31,854 bases of DNA from Treponema sp. (lineage in GTDB: Bacteria > Spirochaetota > Spirochaetia > Treponematales > Treponemataceae), in NCBI GenBank assembly GCA_023231445.1, contig JALNVF010000022.1, forward strand, positions 1 to 31,854, read 5' to 3'. Position 1 is the stretch's first letter. Each line of letters opens with the position of its first letter. The notes below the pieces were generated by a model. The model had not been told where the DNA came from. It searched no databases and was given only the letters and a program-made list of their open reading frames with translations. The translations under genes were made by a program, and so were the position numbers. Shown in pieces: positions 25,648 through 31,854 of this stretch.

Positions 25648-26610
25648 CTAATTTGAACCTGTGATCAGGTCATATAAACGGTCAAGATCTGCACGGCTGA
25701 AATAATCTATTTCGATCGAACCTTTTTCCAGCGTACCGTTAAGCTGGCAGCGTGTGCCGAGTTTTTCAAGAAATTTCTGTTCAATTGCAAGAATATCAGG
25801 ATCTTTTTTTACTGTTTTTTTCTGTCTTTTCTTTGTATCGGCTGCACGTCCACCGTTATTCAGCACCCCTGCCTGTTCTTCCGCTTCCCGGACAGAAAGG
25901 CCGCCGCCGACAATTCTGCCAAAAAGTACACGCTGATCAGCAGGATTTACTACGGAAAGCAGCGCCCGTGCATGCCCCGCAGACAACTGGCCGTTAATGA
26001 GTGATTTCTGCATATCTTCCGGTAATTTCAACAGACGCATGGCGTTAGCAACTGTTGACCGTTTTTTCCCTACACGCTGTGCTACTTCATCCTGACTCAG
26101 ATCTCCCATCTGCATGAGATTATAATATGCGGTAGCTTCTTCAATGGGATTCAGGTCCGCCCGCTGAATATTTTCAATCAGTGCGACTTCAAGCTTTTTC
26201 TGATCGTTATATCGTCTTAGCTGAACCGGCACTTTTGTAAGGCCGGCCATCTTAGCAGCACGCGTGCGGCGTTCACCGGCAATAATATAAAATTTTTTCC
26301 CGTCCGCAGGTTCAACAATTATCGGCTGAACAACACCGTGTTCTTTAACGGATGCAGCCAGTTCTTCCATCGCCTGTGCATTAAATTCAGTACGAGGCTG
26401 CTTCGGATTCGGCTGAAGCAGTGCAGGATCAAGCCATAACCCGCCGTCATCATCAACTTCAATGCCTTCCGGAAGTTTTACTGATGCCGGTGAGGATCCG
26501 CCGGATACAGAGTTTTCAGCATGTTCTATCCGGTGGATTTCGGCAGTCTGCGACGCATCCATAAGCGCATCAAGACCTCTGCCAAGTCCAAGTCCGCCTT
26601 TTTTAGCCAC
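25648..26610 (-). CDS. parB: Chromosome-partitioning protein ParB
   Basis: ParB loads at parS sites near the origin and, as a CTP-dependent clamp, spreads on DNA to recruit SMC and ParA. The 320-residue protein starts with the usual GLGLGRGLDALM (5-16). It then has NPKQPR (68-73), the CTP-binding GERRTRA (112-118), ENIQR (146-150), a helix-turn-helix (about 171-192, ending KKRSTVANAMRLL) and a C-terminal dimerisation segment after a Lys-rich linker. The start is a GTG that overlaps the last codons of parA by 8 bases, with AGAGG 9 bases upstream. No classical parS palindrome was found in the window. Confidence 0.95.
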   Translation of the reverse strand: MAKKGGLGLGRGLDALMDASQTAEIHRIEHAENSVSGGSSPASVKLPEGIEVDDDGGLWLDPALLQPNPKQPRTEFNAQAMEELAASVKEHGVVQPIIVEPADGKKFYIIAGERRTRAAKMAGLTKVPVQLRRYNDQKKLEVALIENIQRADLNPIEEATAYYNLMQMGDLSQDEVAQRVGKKRSTVANAMRLLKLPEDMQKSLINGQLSAGHARALLSVVNPADQRVLFGRIVGGGLSVREAEEQAGVLNNGGRAADTKKRQKKTVKKDPDILAIEQKFLEKLGTRCQLNGTLEKGSIEIDYFSRADLDRLYDLITGSN

Positions 26611-27358
26611 GACGTATTACCTCTTCTGCAAGCCTTTTGTAACTTACCGCACCCGCACAAAGCGGATCGTACTTACAAATAGGAAGCCCGCGGGACGGAG
26701 CTTCAGAAAGACGGACATTGCGCGGAATAATCGTATTGAACACAACATCTTTAAAATATGATTTTACCTGAGTAACGACATCCTGTGCGAGACGCGTACG
26801 GGAATCGTACATAGTAAAGAAAATACCGCCGATCACAAGATTCGGATTGATTCCCTGCTGTACCTTTTTTACCGTCTGGAGCAGCAGCGTAATTCCTTCC
26901 AGAGCAAAATATTCACACTGCATGGGAACGAGAACACCGTCTGCCGCAGCCAGACCGTTAAGTGTAAGAATACCGAGTGACGGCGGGCAATCTATAAGAA
27001 TATAATCATATTTGTCACGGAAAGGAGCAAGCGCTTTTTTCAGAAAGAACTCGCGGCCTTCCTGATCAACAAGTTCAATAGCCGCTCCCGACAAATCAAT
27101 CGACGCTGTTATTGCATCGAGATTATCCACACTTGTATGTTTTACTGCCTCTTCAGGGCGGGCAAGTTCTGAAATAAGTTCATATATGGTTGGCTTTTCT
27201 TTCGACACGCCGACACCGCTCGACATATTGCCCTGCGAGTCAAAATCAACAAGCAGAACTTTTTTACCGGCGAGTGCGATATATGCACCAATATTAATCA
27301 CGGAGGTCGTTTTTCCGACACCGCCCTTCTGATTCACAAAGACCAAACACTTTCCCAT
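26603..27358 (-). CDS. parA: Chromosome-partitioning ATPase ParA (Soj)
   Basis: This 251-residue deviant-Walker ATPase works with ParB in chromosome segregation. The Walker A motif KGGVGKTT (11-18) contains the signature first lysine. DFDSQGN (38-44), DYILIDCPPSLG and the C-terminal NVRLSEAPSRGLPI segment are all present. The length is typical of chromosomal ParA without an N-terminal DNA-binding extension. The ATG at 27358 has no Shine-Dalgarno site but a TATAGT hexamer 7 bases upstream, so the mRNA may be leaderless. It shares a 44-base gap with the divergent methyltransferase gene. Confidence 0.95.
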   Translation of the reverse strand: MGKCLVFVNQKGGVGKTTSVINIGAYIALAGKKVLLVDFDSQGNMSSGVGVSKEKPTIYELISELARPEEAVKHTSVDNLDAITASIDLSGAAIELVDQEGREFFLKKALAPFRDKYDYILIDCPPSLGILTLNGLAAADGVLVPMQCEYFALEGITLLLQTVKKVQQGINPNLVIGGIFFTMYDSRTRLAQDVVTQVKSYFKDVVFNTIIPRNVRLSEAPSRGLPICKYDPLCAGAVSYKRLAEEVIRRG

Positions 27359-27365
27359 ATAATTA

Positions 27366-27371
27366 ACTATA
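27366..27371 (-). promoter_or_regulatory. parA: -10 box of parAB (leaderless start)
   Basis: On the minus strand TATAGT ends 7 bases before the parA ATG. The -35 region is poor. It lies within a 44-base divergent gap, 20 bases from the -10 box of the opposite gene. Confidence 0.4.
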
Positions 27372-27390
27372 TCATTTTTCCCTAAAAGAG

Positions 27391-27396
27391 TATACT
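27391..27396 (+). promoter_or_regulatory. -10 box of the methyltransferase gene (leaderless start)
   Basis: TATACT ends 6 bases before the ATG at 27403. No Shine-Dalgarno site is present. This placement supports 27403 as the original start of the gene, although that ATG is now out of frame with the gene body. Confidence 0.45.
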
Positions 27397-27402
27397 CATC
27401 CC

Positions 27403-28640
27403 ATGATTCTATCTGTGACCCTTTCGAAACCTGTAAAAATATAGAAACTATACTGGGAAGACCGTACCGGAGAATAAAAATACGGGTAAACAGCTCATCT
27501 GCCGGACGTACCTGGTTTGTTGAATTATTTACTGAAAAACAGGCTTTTCATGATCAGTTTACAGAAGAGCAGCTGGCGGATTTCCTGAATAAACATGCAG
27601 GCAGTACGTTTAAAAACTGTATTGAACGTACGGAAACAGAGGAAATTACCATTCTTGCAAACAAAAAAGGTGAAATTACAACGCTCAGAAGACCTGTTCA
27701 AAGCACTCAGACTGCAGATACGGTAAAATCCGCTGTGTACGAACAATTTCCGTCCGGCAATTCTGTCTGTCTCAGTACAGACACAGAACAAGGCTTCAAT
27801 CATACAAAAAATTATCTGATTCAGGAAGGAACTCCCGTTCCGTTTCTTGTACTGCTTGGTGTTATGACGGCAGAAGGAAAGGTAATCGCATCGAAGTACG
27901 ATAAATTCCGCCAGATAAACCGTTTTCTGGAGTTTATTGACGATGTACTTCCTGATATTCAGAAAACTGCCGGAAACGGACACCCGGTACACATAGTAGA
28001 TTTCGGCTGTGGAAAATCGTATCTGACGTTTGCAGTATATTATTATCTTTCAGAAATAAAAAAAATTTCTGTTGAAATCACCGGGCTTGATTTAAAAAAA
28101 GATGTGATAGACTTCTGCAGCAAAACTGCAGAACAACTTGGTTTCAGCGGGCTTACGTTTGCGGTCGGCAACATTGCAGAATATACATACACGCATGATC
28201 CGGATGTAATGATTACGCTTCATGCCTGCGATACAGCGACGGACTATGCACTTGATTACGCAGTAAAACACAACTGCCCGGTCATACTCAGCGTACCGTG
28301 CTGTCAGCATGAATTGAACAGCCAGATTAACGAGAACAGGACGGCAATAGCTGCAGAACCGGAAACACCTTTTATACCACTCCTGAAATACGGAATTATC
28401 AAAGAGCGGTTTGCAGCACTCGCTACGGACGCTCTTCGTGCGGAATATCTTGAAAGTGCCGGATACCGCGTTCAGATACTGGAGTTCATCGACATGGAGC
28501 ACACCCCTAAAAATCTGATGATCAGGGCAGTTAAAAAAGACGGTAATAAAACGGGAAACAGCACCGCACTGCATGAAGCAGAATCACTTACGGCTGCACT
28601 ACACGTTTCGCCAGCCCTGCGCGGACTGCTGCAAGATTAG
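27403..28640 (+). CDS. Class I SAM-dependent methyltransferase with an N-terminal frameshift
   Basis: The body of the gene is open in one frame from about 27363 to the stop at 28640. It contains PVPFLVLLGVM, the segment KYDKFRQINRFLEFIDDVLP, the SAM-binding IVDFGCGKSYLTFAVYYYL and ITGLDLKKDVIDFC, which mark a class I methyltransferase. TLHACDTATDYAL and SVPCCQHEL follow. Its target is unknown. No ATG lies in this frame upstream; the first usable start is a GTG at 27735, which would drop a conserved-looking N-terminal region (RPYRRIKIRVN, TWFVELFTEKQ). An ATG at 27403 in the other frame gives MILSVTLSKPVK and then stops at 27442. Joining the frames at the A5 run (27435-27439) yields a continuous protein of about 412 residues. 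One A is apparently missing. The 3' end overlaps the convergent PHP gene by 53 bases. Confidence 0.75.
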
Positions 28641-29409
28641 TTATTCCGTCCCTGTTCATGAGCGGTATACTCCCAATATCCAGCTCAAACGCGCGGCGGC
28701 CTATGTGTTCTATATAATGTGCATCTGAAGAAGTTGTAACAGCATATGCACGGGGAAGCCTTACAGGAAGTTCAGTGCATATATGCGTTCCGCACTGTAC
28801 GTCTTTTGAAAGCTGCCGGTTTTTCTGTTCCTGAAGTATCTGCGGACGCATAAATTCAAGTGCATCCCAATCTCCTTCAACTACAGCACCGAGCTGGCTC
28901 ATCATGGAAAACGACGGACGGTCGACATGAGCCGGAATAACAAGACCACCGGCTTTATGAACCTGTTCCGCACATTCATCGAGCGTATACGGGGCAGAAA
29001 TAATTAAATATTTTTCCACCTGACCCACAATTTCATCGTTTTCATCAACATACACCTGATCTCCGGTCACCTCAGGCTTATTGGTAACAGAGGGAAGAGA
29101 ATCGTACCATGTACCGCAGAAATCCATCGCTGTCTGAAGCTCAGAAAACAGGCAGAGTACATGAAGTTCCTCTGAAGTCTGTGCTTCCATTCCATATAAC
29201 GCGGCAATCCCTGCTTTTTTACAGCATGCAGCAAATGCGGGACAGTTCAACGATGTATTATGATCAGTAAGAGCAGCAAGCTCTATATGTTTTTCACTGA
29301 GCGTCTTAACAATTGCTGCCGGCGACATAAGCAGATCGCCGCACGGAGAGACGCACGAATGGAGATGCAGATCTGCACGGATTATCACGTCAGGAAGCCC
29401 CGCCTGCAT
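28588..29409 (-). CDS. PHP-domain metal-dependent phosphoesterase
   Basis: The 273-residue protein shows the four PHP motifs: DLHLHSCVSPCG (13-24), LTDHN (47-51), the YGMEAQT and ELHVL pair, PAHVDRPSF, and SSDAH. These residues bind a trinuclear metal centre in polymerase/histidinol-phosphatase-type phosphoesterases. The substrate is not evident; relatives include RNases and 3',5'-nucleotide phosphatases. Relative to short PHP proteins there is an insert of about 60 residues (VTNKPEVTGDQVYVD onward). It overlaps the DRTGG gene by 20 bases at its start, so the two are co-transcribed, and it overlaps the methyltransferase gene at its end. A GTG seven codons in is an alternative start. Confidence 0.85.
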   Translation of the reverse strand: MQAGLPDVIIRADLHLHSCVSPCGDLLMSPAAIVKTLSEKHIELAALTDHNTSLNCPAFAACCKKAGIAALYGMEAQTSEELHVLCLFSELQTAMDFCGTWYDSLPSVTNKPEVTGDQVYVDENDEIVGQVEKYLIISAPYTLDECAEQVHKAGGLVIPAHVDRPSFSMMSQLGAVVEGDWDALEFMRPQILQEQKNRQLSKDVQCGTHICTELPVRLPRAYAVTTSSDAHYIEHIGRRAFELDIGSIPLMNRDGITNLAAVRAGLAKRVVQP

Positions 29410-29752
29410 CAGTCTTACTGCCGCAGCCGAGTCTGTCGTACATCATTCCGCTTACTTCAAACTGGTTTTTACCTGTACGGAATACCGCGATATGTTCCTG
29501 TTCTGCCGCTGTAATCATATCGTCCGGAACAGGGCGGTCGTTGCACACGATAACCGCCGGACAATCTTTTGTCGACGCAACAGCAATCGTATTTCGGTGC
29601 GCCTGAATCGTTACAATAATACATCCTTCATCAGCATTACCAAGTATATCGCTTAAAAGATCTCCTGTATAAACGCCTTGAATATCATTGTCGGTATAAT
29701 CATTTTGAATACACTGTGCATCTATAAAAGCGCCGAGTTCAGATATTTTCAT
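29390..29752 (-). CDS. DRTGG-domain protein
   Basis: This 120-residue protein consists of essentially one DRTGG-type domain, the fold also found N-terminal to HPr kinases and between CBS and phosphotransacetylase domains. Visible segments are NDIQGVYTGDLLSDIL (22-37), GCIIVTIQAHRNTIAVA and CPAVIVCNDRPVPDDMITAA, ending in a short tail. Its role is not established. In many anaerobes such a gene is near a PHP gene and genes for an RsbW-like ATPase and iron hydrogenase subunits; here only the PHP partner is present. A near-consensus promoter places transcription at the ATG, and the only GGAG is 13 bases away, so this is one of the clearest leaderless candidates. Confidence 0.75.
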   Translation of the reverse strand: MKISELGAFIDAQCIQNDYTDNDIQGVYTGDLLSDILGNADEGCIIVTIQAHRNTIAVASTKDCPAVIVCNDRPVPDDMITAAEQEHIAVFRTGKNQFEVSGMMYDRLGCGSKTDAGGAS

Positions 29753-29758
29753 ATATGT

Positions 29759-29787
29759 ATACTAACTCCGTATCCTGGATCTGTCAA
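29759..29787 (-). promoter_or_regulatory. Promoter of the DRTGG-PHP operon, leaderless architecture
   Basis: On the minus strand a perfect TTGACA (29787-29782), a 17-base spacer and TAGTAT (29764-29759) end 6 bases before the ATG at 29752. A T7 run lies just upstream of the -35 box and may end transcription of the HAD gene, but its stem is weak. Confidence 0.65.
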
Positions 29788-29818
29788 AAAAAGTTTTCAG
29801 AACGGAAACAAAAACCGG

Positions 29819-30661
29819 CTACAGCACAAAATCTTCAAGAAAATCGGCAATGCCGTCTTCGTTATTGTTCCGGCGCGTCACGAATTCTGCAGCATTCCGG
29901 ATATATTCGAGTCCGTTGCACATAGCCACACCGTATGCAGTTTTCCGTATCATAGATTCATCGTTCATACTGTCGCCGAAAGCCATTGTCTGCGACTGTG
30001 GTATACCAAGTCTGTCGGCCAGCCATAAAACAGCTTCTCCTTTTCCGCAGTCAGGCGGCATGATTTCAAGGAAAAAAGGTTTACTGATAAAGACTTCAGC
30101 GCGACCTTTCAATCTTTCCTGAAGAAATGGTGTAAATTTTTCTACATCGGAAGGATCTGCCGGAACGACCATTTTGGGATGTCCGCCCTCCATGAAAGCC
30201 GGAAAATCTTTTACAATTTCAAGCCGGAGACCGCAGAGCTGTGCGTCGACCCGTGTCCATTTATTGTCTTCAGAAGCATAAATCGTTGATGCATCGTACA
30301 CCTGCGCAGGCAGTCCGCGCCGATGTGCTTCTTCGTACACAAAACGAAGCACATCGGCGCCGAGTTTTTTTGTCATAACGGGCAGACGGGTATGAAGGTC
30401 GAATACTTCCGACCCGTTGATTGCTATTAAATAGCGGCCGGCCTGAAACCCCGCAATATTAAGCTGCCTGACATACGGCAGAATAGCATTTTCAGCCCGT
30501 CCGGAACAAAGAACTATGAAAATTCCTTTTCCGGCAGCTTTCTGCAGTGCAGTAACTGTACGCGGCGTTATTTTCAATTCACTCGTAAGCAGTGTATCAT
30601 CAAGATCAAGCGCAATAATCTTTACGGAAAGTTTTCCGGCAGGTAATTTTACAGTGTTCAT
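29819..30661 (-). CDS. HAD-superfamily Cof-type hydrolase (sugar/coenzyme phosphatase)
   Basis: The 280-residue protein has the HAD nucleophile motif IIALDLDDTLL (about 15-25), followed by LKITPRTVTALQKA, motif II VLCSGR, motif III lysine in the FISKPFFLEI region, and motif IV MAFGDSMNDESMI. The large C2b cap places it in the Cof/YbiV group, cytoplasmic phosphatases of sugar phosphates and cofactors. The substrate cannot be assigned. Although the frame is open to 30775, the ATG at 30661 fits the family N-terminus and lies just after a TTGACA promoter. There is no Shine-Dalgarno site. A 15-bp perfect inverted repeat lies inside the gene (30317-30360). Arg/Lys-poor ends and composition look normal for the window. 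Confidence 0.88.
   Translation of the reverse strand: MNTVKLPAGKLSVKIIALDLDDTLLTSELKITPRTVTALQKAAGKGIFIVLCSGRAENAILPYVRQLNIAGFQAGRYLIAINGSEVFDLHTRLPVMTKKLGADVLRFVYEEAHRRGLPAQVYDASTIYASEDNKWTRVDAQLCGLRLEIVKDFPAFMEGGHPKMVVPADPSDVEKFTPFLQERLKGRAEVFISKPFFLEIMPPDCGKGEAVLWLADRLGIPQSQTMAFGDSMNDESMIRKTAYGVAMCNGLEYIRNAAEFVTRRNNNEDGIADFLEDFVL
30317..30371 (+). terminator. Terminator-like hairpin in antisense orientation inside the HAD gene
   Basis: Perfect 15-base arms (30317-30331 and 30346-30360) enclose a 14-base loop, which can tighten through a second pairing register. On the plus strand the stem is followed by CGAG and then eight T's (30365-30372), the form of an intrinsic terminator. It opposes the direction of the gene that contains it. 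Confidence 0.5.
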
Positions 30662-30670
30662 ATGAAGAAA

Positions 30671-30699
30671 AGCGTACTGGCGGAAATGATATTTGTCAA
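30671..30699 (-). promoter_or_regulatory. Promoter of the HAD phosphatase gene
   Basis: On the minus strand TTGACA (30699-30694), a 17-base spacer and TACGCT (30676-30671) end 9 bases before the ATG at 30661. The -35 box includes the TGA stop of the macro-domain gene. The leader would be only about 2 bases. Confidence 0.5.
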
Positions 30700-31250
30700 C
30701 CGGAAATACTCTGTGCAAGTGCTGTCTCGTATGCAGCTTTTGTATACGCGTCAAAACAACACATAATGACAACATGCAGATGCACCGGTTGCTGTTCCGC
30801 TGTTCCTATAAAGGCCGAAATTGCTGAAACAGCAACACGGGCAGCTGCATCCACCGGATATCCGTAAACTCCTGTACTGATTGACGGAAATGCAAGTACC
30901 CCGCAGCTGTTTTCATCCGCAAGGCGCATGCTGTTCAGATAACAACGGGAAAGCAGTTCCTGTTCATCCGAGGTACCACCGTGCCAGACAGGTCCTGGCG
31001 TATGAATGACATACTTTGCCGGCAGACGGAATCCCGGCGTAATCTTTGCTTCGCCTGTTTTACATCCGTGCAGCGGAATACACGCCTTAAGCAGCTCCGG
31101 ACCGGCAGCACGGTGAATTGCTCCATCCACGCCGCCCCCGCCGAGCAGCGTGCAGTTGGCGGCATTAACGACAGCGTCGACATGCAGCGTCGTAATATCC
31201 CCCTGTTGTATCTCTATTTTGTTTCCGTTTAAAAATTTATATTCTCTCAT
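30696..31250 (-). CDS. Macro-domain protein (O-acetyl-ADP-ribose deacetylase-like)
   Basis: The 184-residue protein is a single macro domain of the YmdB/MacroD type. DITTLHVDAVVNAAN (18-32), TLLGGGGVDGAIHRAAG (34-50), CKTGEAKITPGFRLPAKYVIH and the second phosphate loop FPSISTGVYGYP are all present. Such proteins hydrolyse O-acetyl-ADP-ribose and some remove mono-ADP-ribose from proteins. A GAGGT site sits 5-6 bases before the ATG, so translation is Shine-Dalgarno dependent, in contrast with its neighbours. It ends inside the promoter of the HAD gene. The 58-base gap to the divergent dehydratase gene holds several overlapping TATAAT-like sequences, from which no single promoter can be chosen. 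Confidence 0.92.
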   Translation of the reverse strand: MREYKFLNGNKIEIQQGDITTLHVDAVVNAANCTLLGGGGVDGAIHRAAGPELLKACIPLHGCKTGEAKITPGFRLPAKYVIHTPGPVWHGGTSDEQELLSRCYLNSMRLADENSCGVLAFPSISTGVYGYPVDAAARVAVSAISAFIGTAEQQPVHLHVVIMCCFDAYTKAAYETALAQSISG

Positions 31251-31295
31251 ACAAACCTCATGGTACTAAACAGTATAATACAGTATTATCAGTAG

Positions 31296-31301
31296 TAATA
31301 T
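31296..31301 (+). promoter_or_regulatory. -10 box of the 2-hydroxyacyl-CoA dehydratase gene (leaderless start)
   Basis: TAATAT ends 7 bases before the ATG at 31309, with no Shine-Dalgarno site. The area is very A/T-rich, so other -10 registers (for example TATACA at 31299-31304) are possible and the -35 box is weak. Confidence 0.35.
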
Positions 31302-31308
31302 ACAATTT

Positions 31309-31854
31309 ATGATTTTATCACTGGATACTATCGGTTCTTATATCGGCAGAACAGCAGAACATCATCCCAAACTATCCCGTGCATATTTGCGTACCGCATT
31401 TACCGCTGATCTCTGGTATAAAAAGGTACATCACCTGCACGGACTTTCACATGCAAAACAATATCTCAAATGTATCTGCGAAGAAAACGTCATAAAAGCG
31501 CTGTCAAGACCGGACAGATCAGTGATGGTAAGCCTGTTTGTTCCCTGCGAGCCGCTCATCGCGATGGGACTTAACGGATTCGGTGTTGAAAGTTTTTCGA
31601 GCTATATTTCAGGGGCTCACGCGCAGGAAACGTTTCTTGAAAAGGCGGAAAGCGCCGGAATTCCCGAAACACTGTGTTCGTATCACAAAGTCTTTCTCGG
31701 CGCCGCACAGCTCGGAGTTATGCCCAAACCCCGGTATATCATCCATACGAACATCGCATGCGATGCCAACCAGATTACATTCCGGGAGCTTGCAGAATAC
31801 TTTGCCGTACCGCATTTCAAAATCGATGTACCGTACCGGCAGAACGAAGAAGCC
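31309..31854 (+). CDS. 2-hydroxyacyl-CoA dehydratase (HgdB/BcrC-like) subunit, 5' part
   Basis: From the ATG at 31309 the frame is open for 182 codons to the window edge, so the 3' end lies outside. The sequence matches the 2-hydroxyglutaryl-CoA dehydratase D-component/benzoyl-CoA reductase subunit family, which binds a [4Fe-4S] cluster. The three expected cysteine contexts are present: VPCEPLIAMG (Cys80), LCSYHKVFLGAAQLG (Cys123) and NIACDANQ (Cys151), followed by AVPHFKIDVPY. Family members work in anaerobic amino-acid fermentation or as orphan radical-type reductases needing an ATP-dependent activator. No activator gene is visible before the edge. Treponemes often carry such orphan genes, so the substrate is left open. 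Confidence 0.82.
   Translation, partial: MILSLDTIGSYIGRTAEHHPKLSRAYLRTAFTADLWYKKVHHLHGLSHAKQYLKCICEENVIKALSRPDRSVMVSLFVPCEPLIAMGLNGFGVESFSSYISGAHAQETFLEKAESAGIPETLCSYHKVFLGAAQLGVMPKPRYIIHTNIACDANQITFRELAEYFAVPHFKIDVPYRQNEEA

Noticed and set aside
27433..27444. Programmed ribosomal frameshift in the methyltransferase gene
   Set aside because: The shift would be -1 at A-AAA-ATA, where the A-site tRNA would re-pair poorly. No ribosome-binding-like stimulator can precede it in a leaderless mRNA. An indel is the simpler reading.
27525..27992. 155-residue leftward reading frame
   Set aside because: It is antisense to the methyltransferase body, whose SAM motifs and codon pattern are convincing; the leftward product has no recognisable feature.

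Overview
The window looks like chromosomal DNA of a Treponema-like spirochaete. This is an inference from the gene families, the relaxed signal and lipoprotein peptides, and a giant Ig-repeat envelope protein; there is no rRNA to confirm it. I see no phage, insertion sequence, CRISPR array, tRNA or rRNA. Genes are packed tightly and no gene-free stretch reaches 300 bases.

Layout. 1-1,588: the 5' part of a leftward Ig-like lipoprotein gene, then a leftward PlsC-type acyltransferase with its own promoter and a strong terminator. 1,664-6,210: rightward MFS transporter, flavo-diiron protein, a GH88-like protein with altered catalytic residues, and a PPK2 polyphosphate kinase. 6,266-10,980: a leftward nitrogen and amino-sugar block, glmS then glnA, an ANTAR-domain regulator and a metallo-beta-lactamase-fold hydrolase. 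A set of nested hairpins lies between glmS and glnA. 11,074-12,324: a rightward membrane-anchored protein resembling a solute-binding protein. 12,345-24,725: a leftward envelope block made of a 1,995-residue Ig-repeat protein, a terminator-like hairpin, a secreted coiled-coil/beta protein, a membrane protein with a degenerate HD-GYP domain, an Asp-box plus DUF4015 secreted protein, and mnmE. 24,886-27,358: a sirtuin, then leftward parA-parB. 27,403-31,250: an SAM methyltransferase with an apparent N-terminal frameshift, then leftward PHP, DRTGG, HAD-phosphatase and macro-domain genes. 31,309-end: the 5' part of a 2-hydroxyacyl-CoA dehydratase subunit gene.

The most general observation concerns translation starts. 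Many promoter-proximal genes have no Shine-Dalgarno sequence, but carry a -10-like hexamer ending 6-9 bases before the ATG, as expected for leaderless mRNAs. This covers the MFS, flavo-diiron, GH88-like, solute-binding-like, sirtuin, parA, methyltransferase, DRTGG and dehydratase genes. Others (Ig lipoprotein, acyltransferase, glnA, glmS, giant Ig protein, macro domain) have clear Shine-Dalgarno sites. I used both patterns to correct several starts.

The best candidate for an undescribed system is the envelope block 13,746-24,725. It combines a very large Ig-repeat surface or periplasmic protein, a possible attenuator, a small secreted protein, a membrane-spanning HD-GYP pseudoenzyme and a secreted glycosidase-like protein. 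These assignments are read by eye from motifs and should be tested by profile searches.
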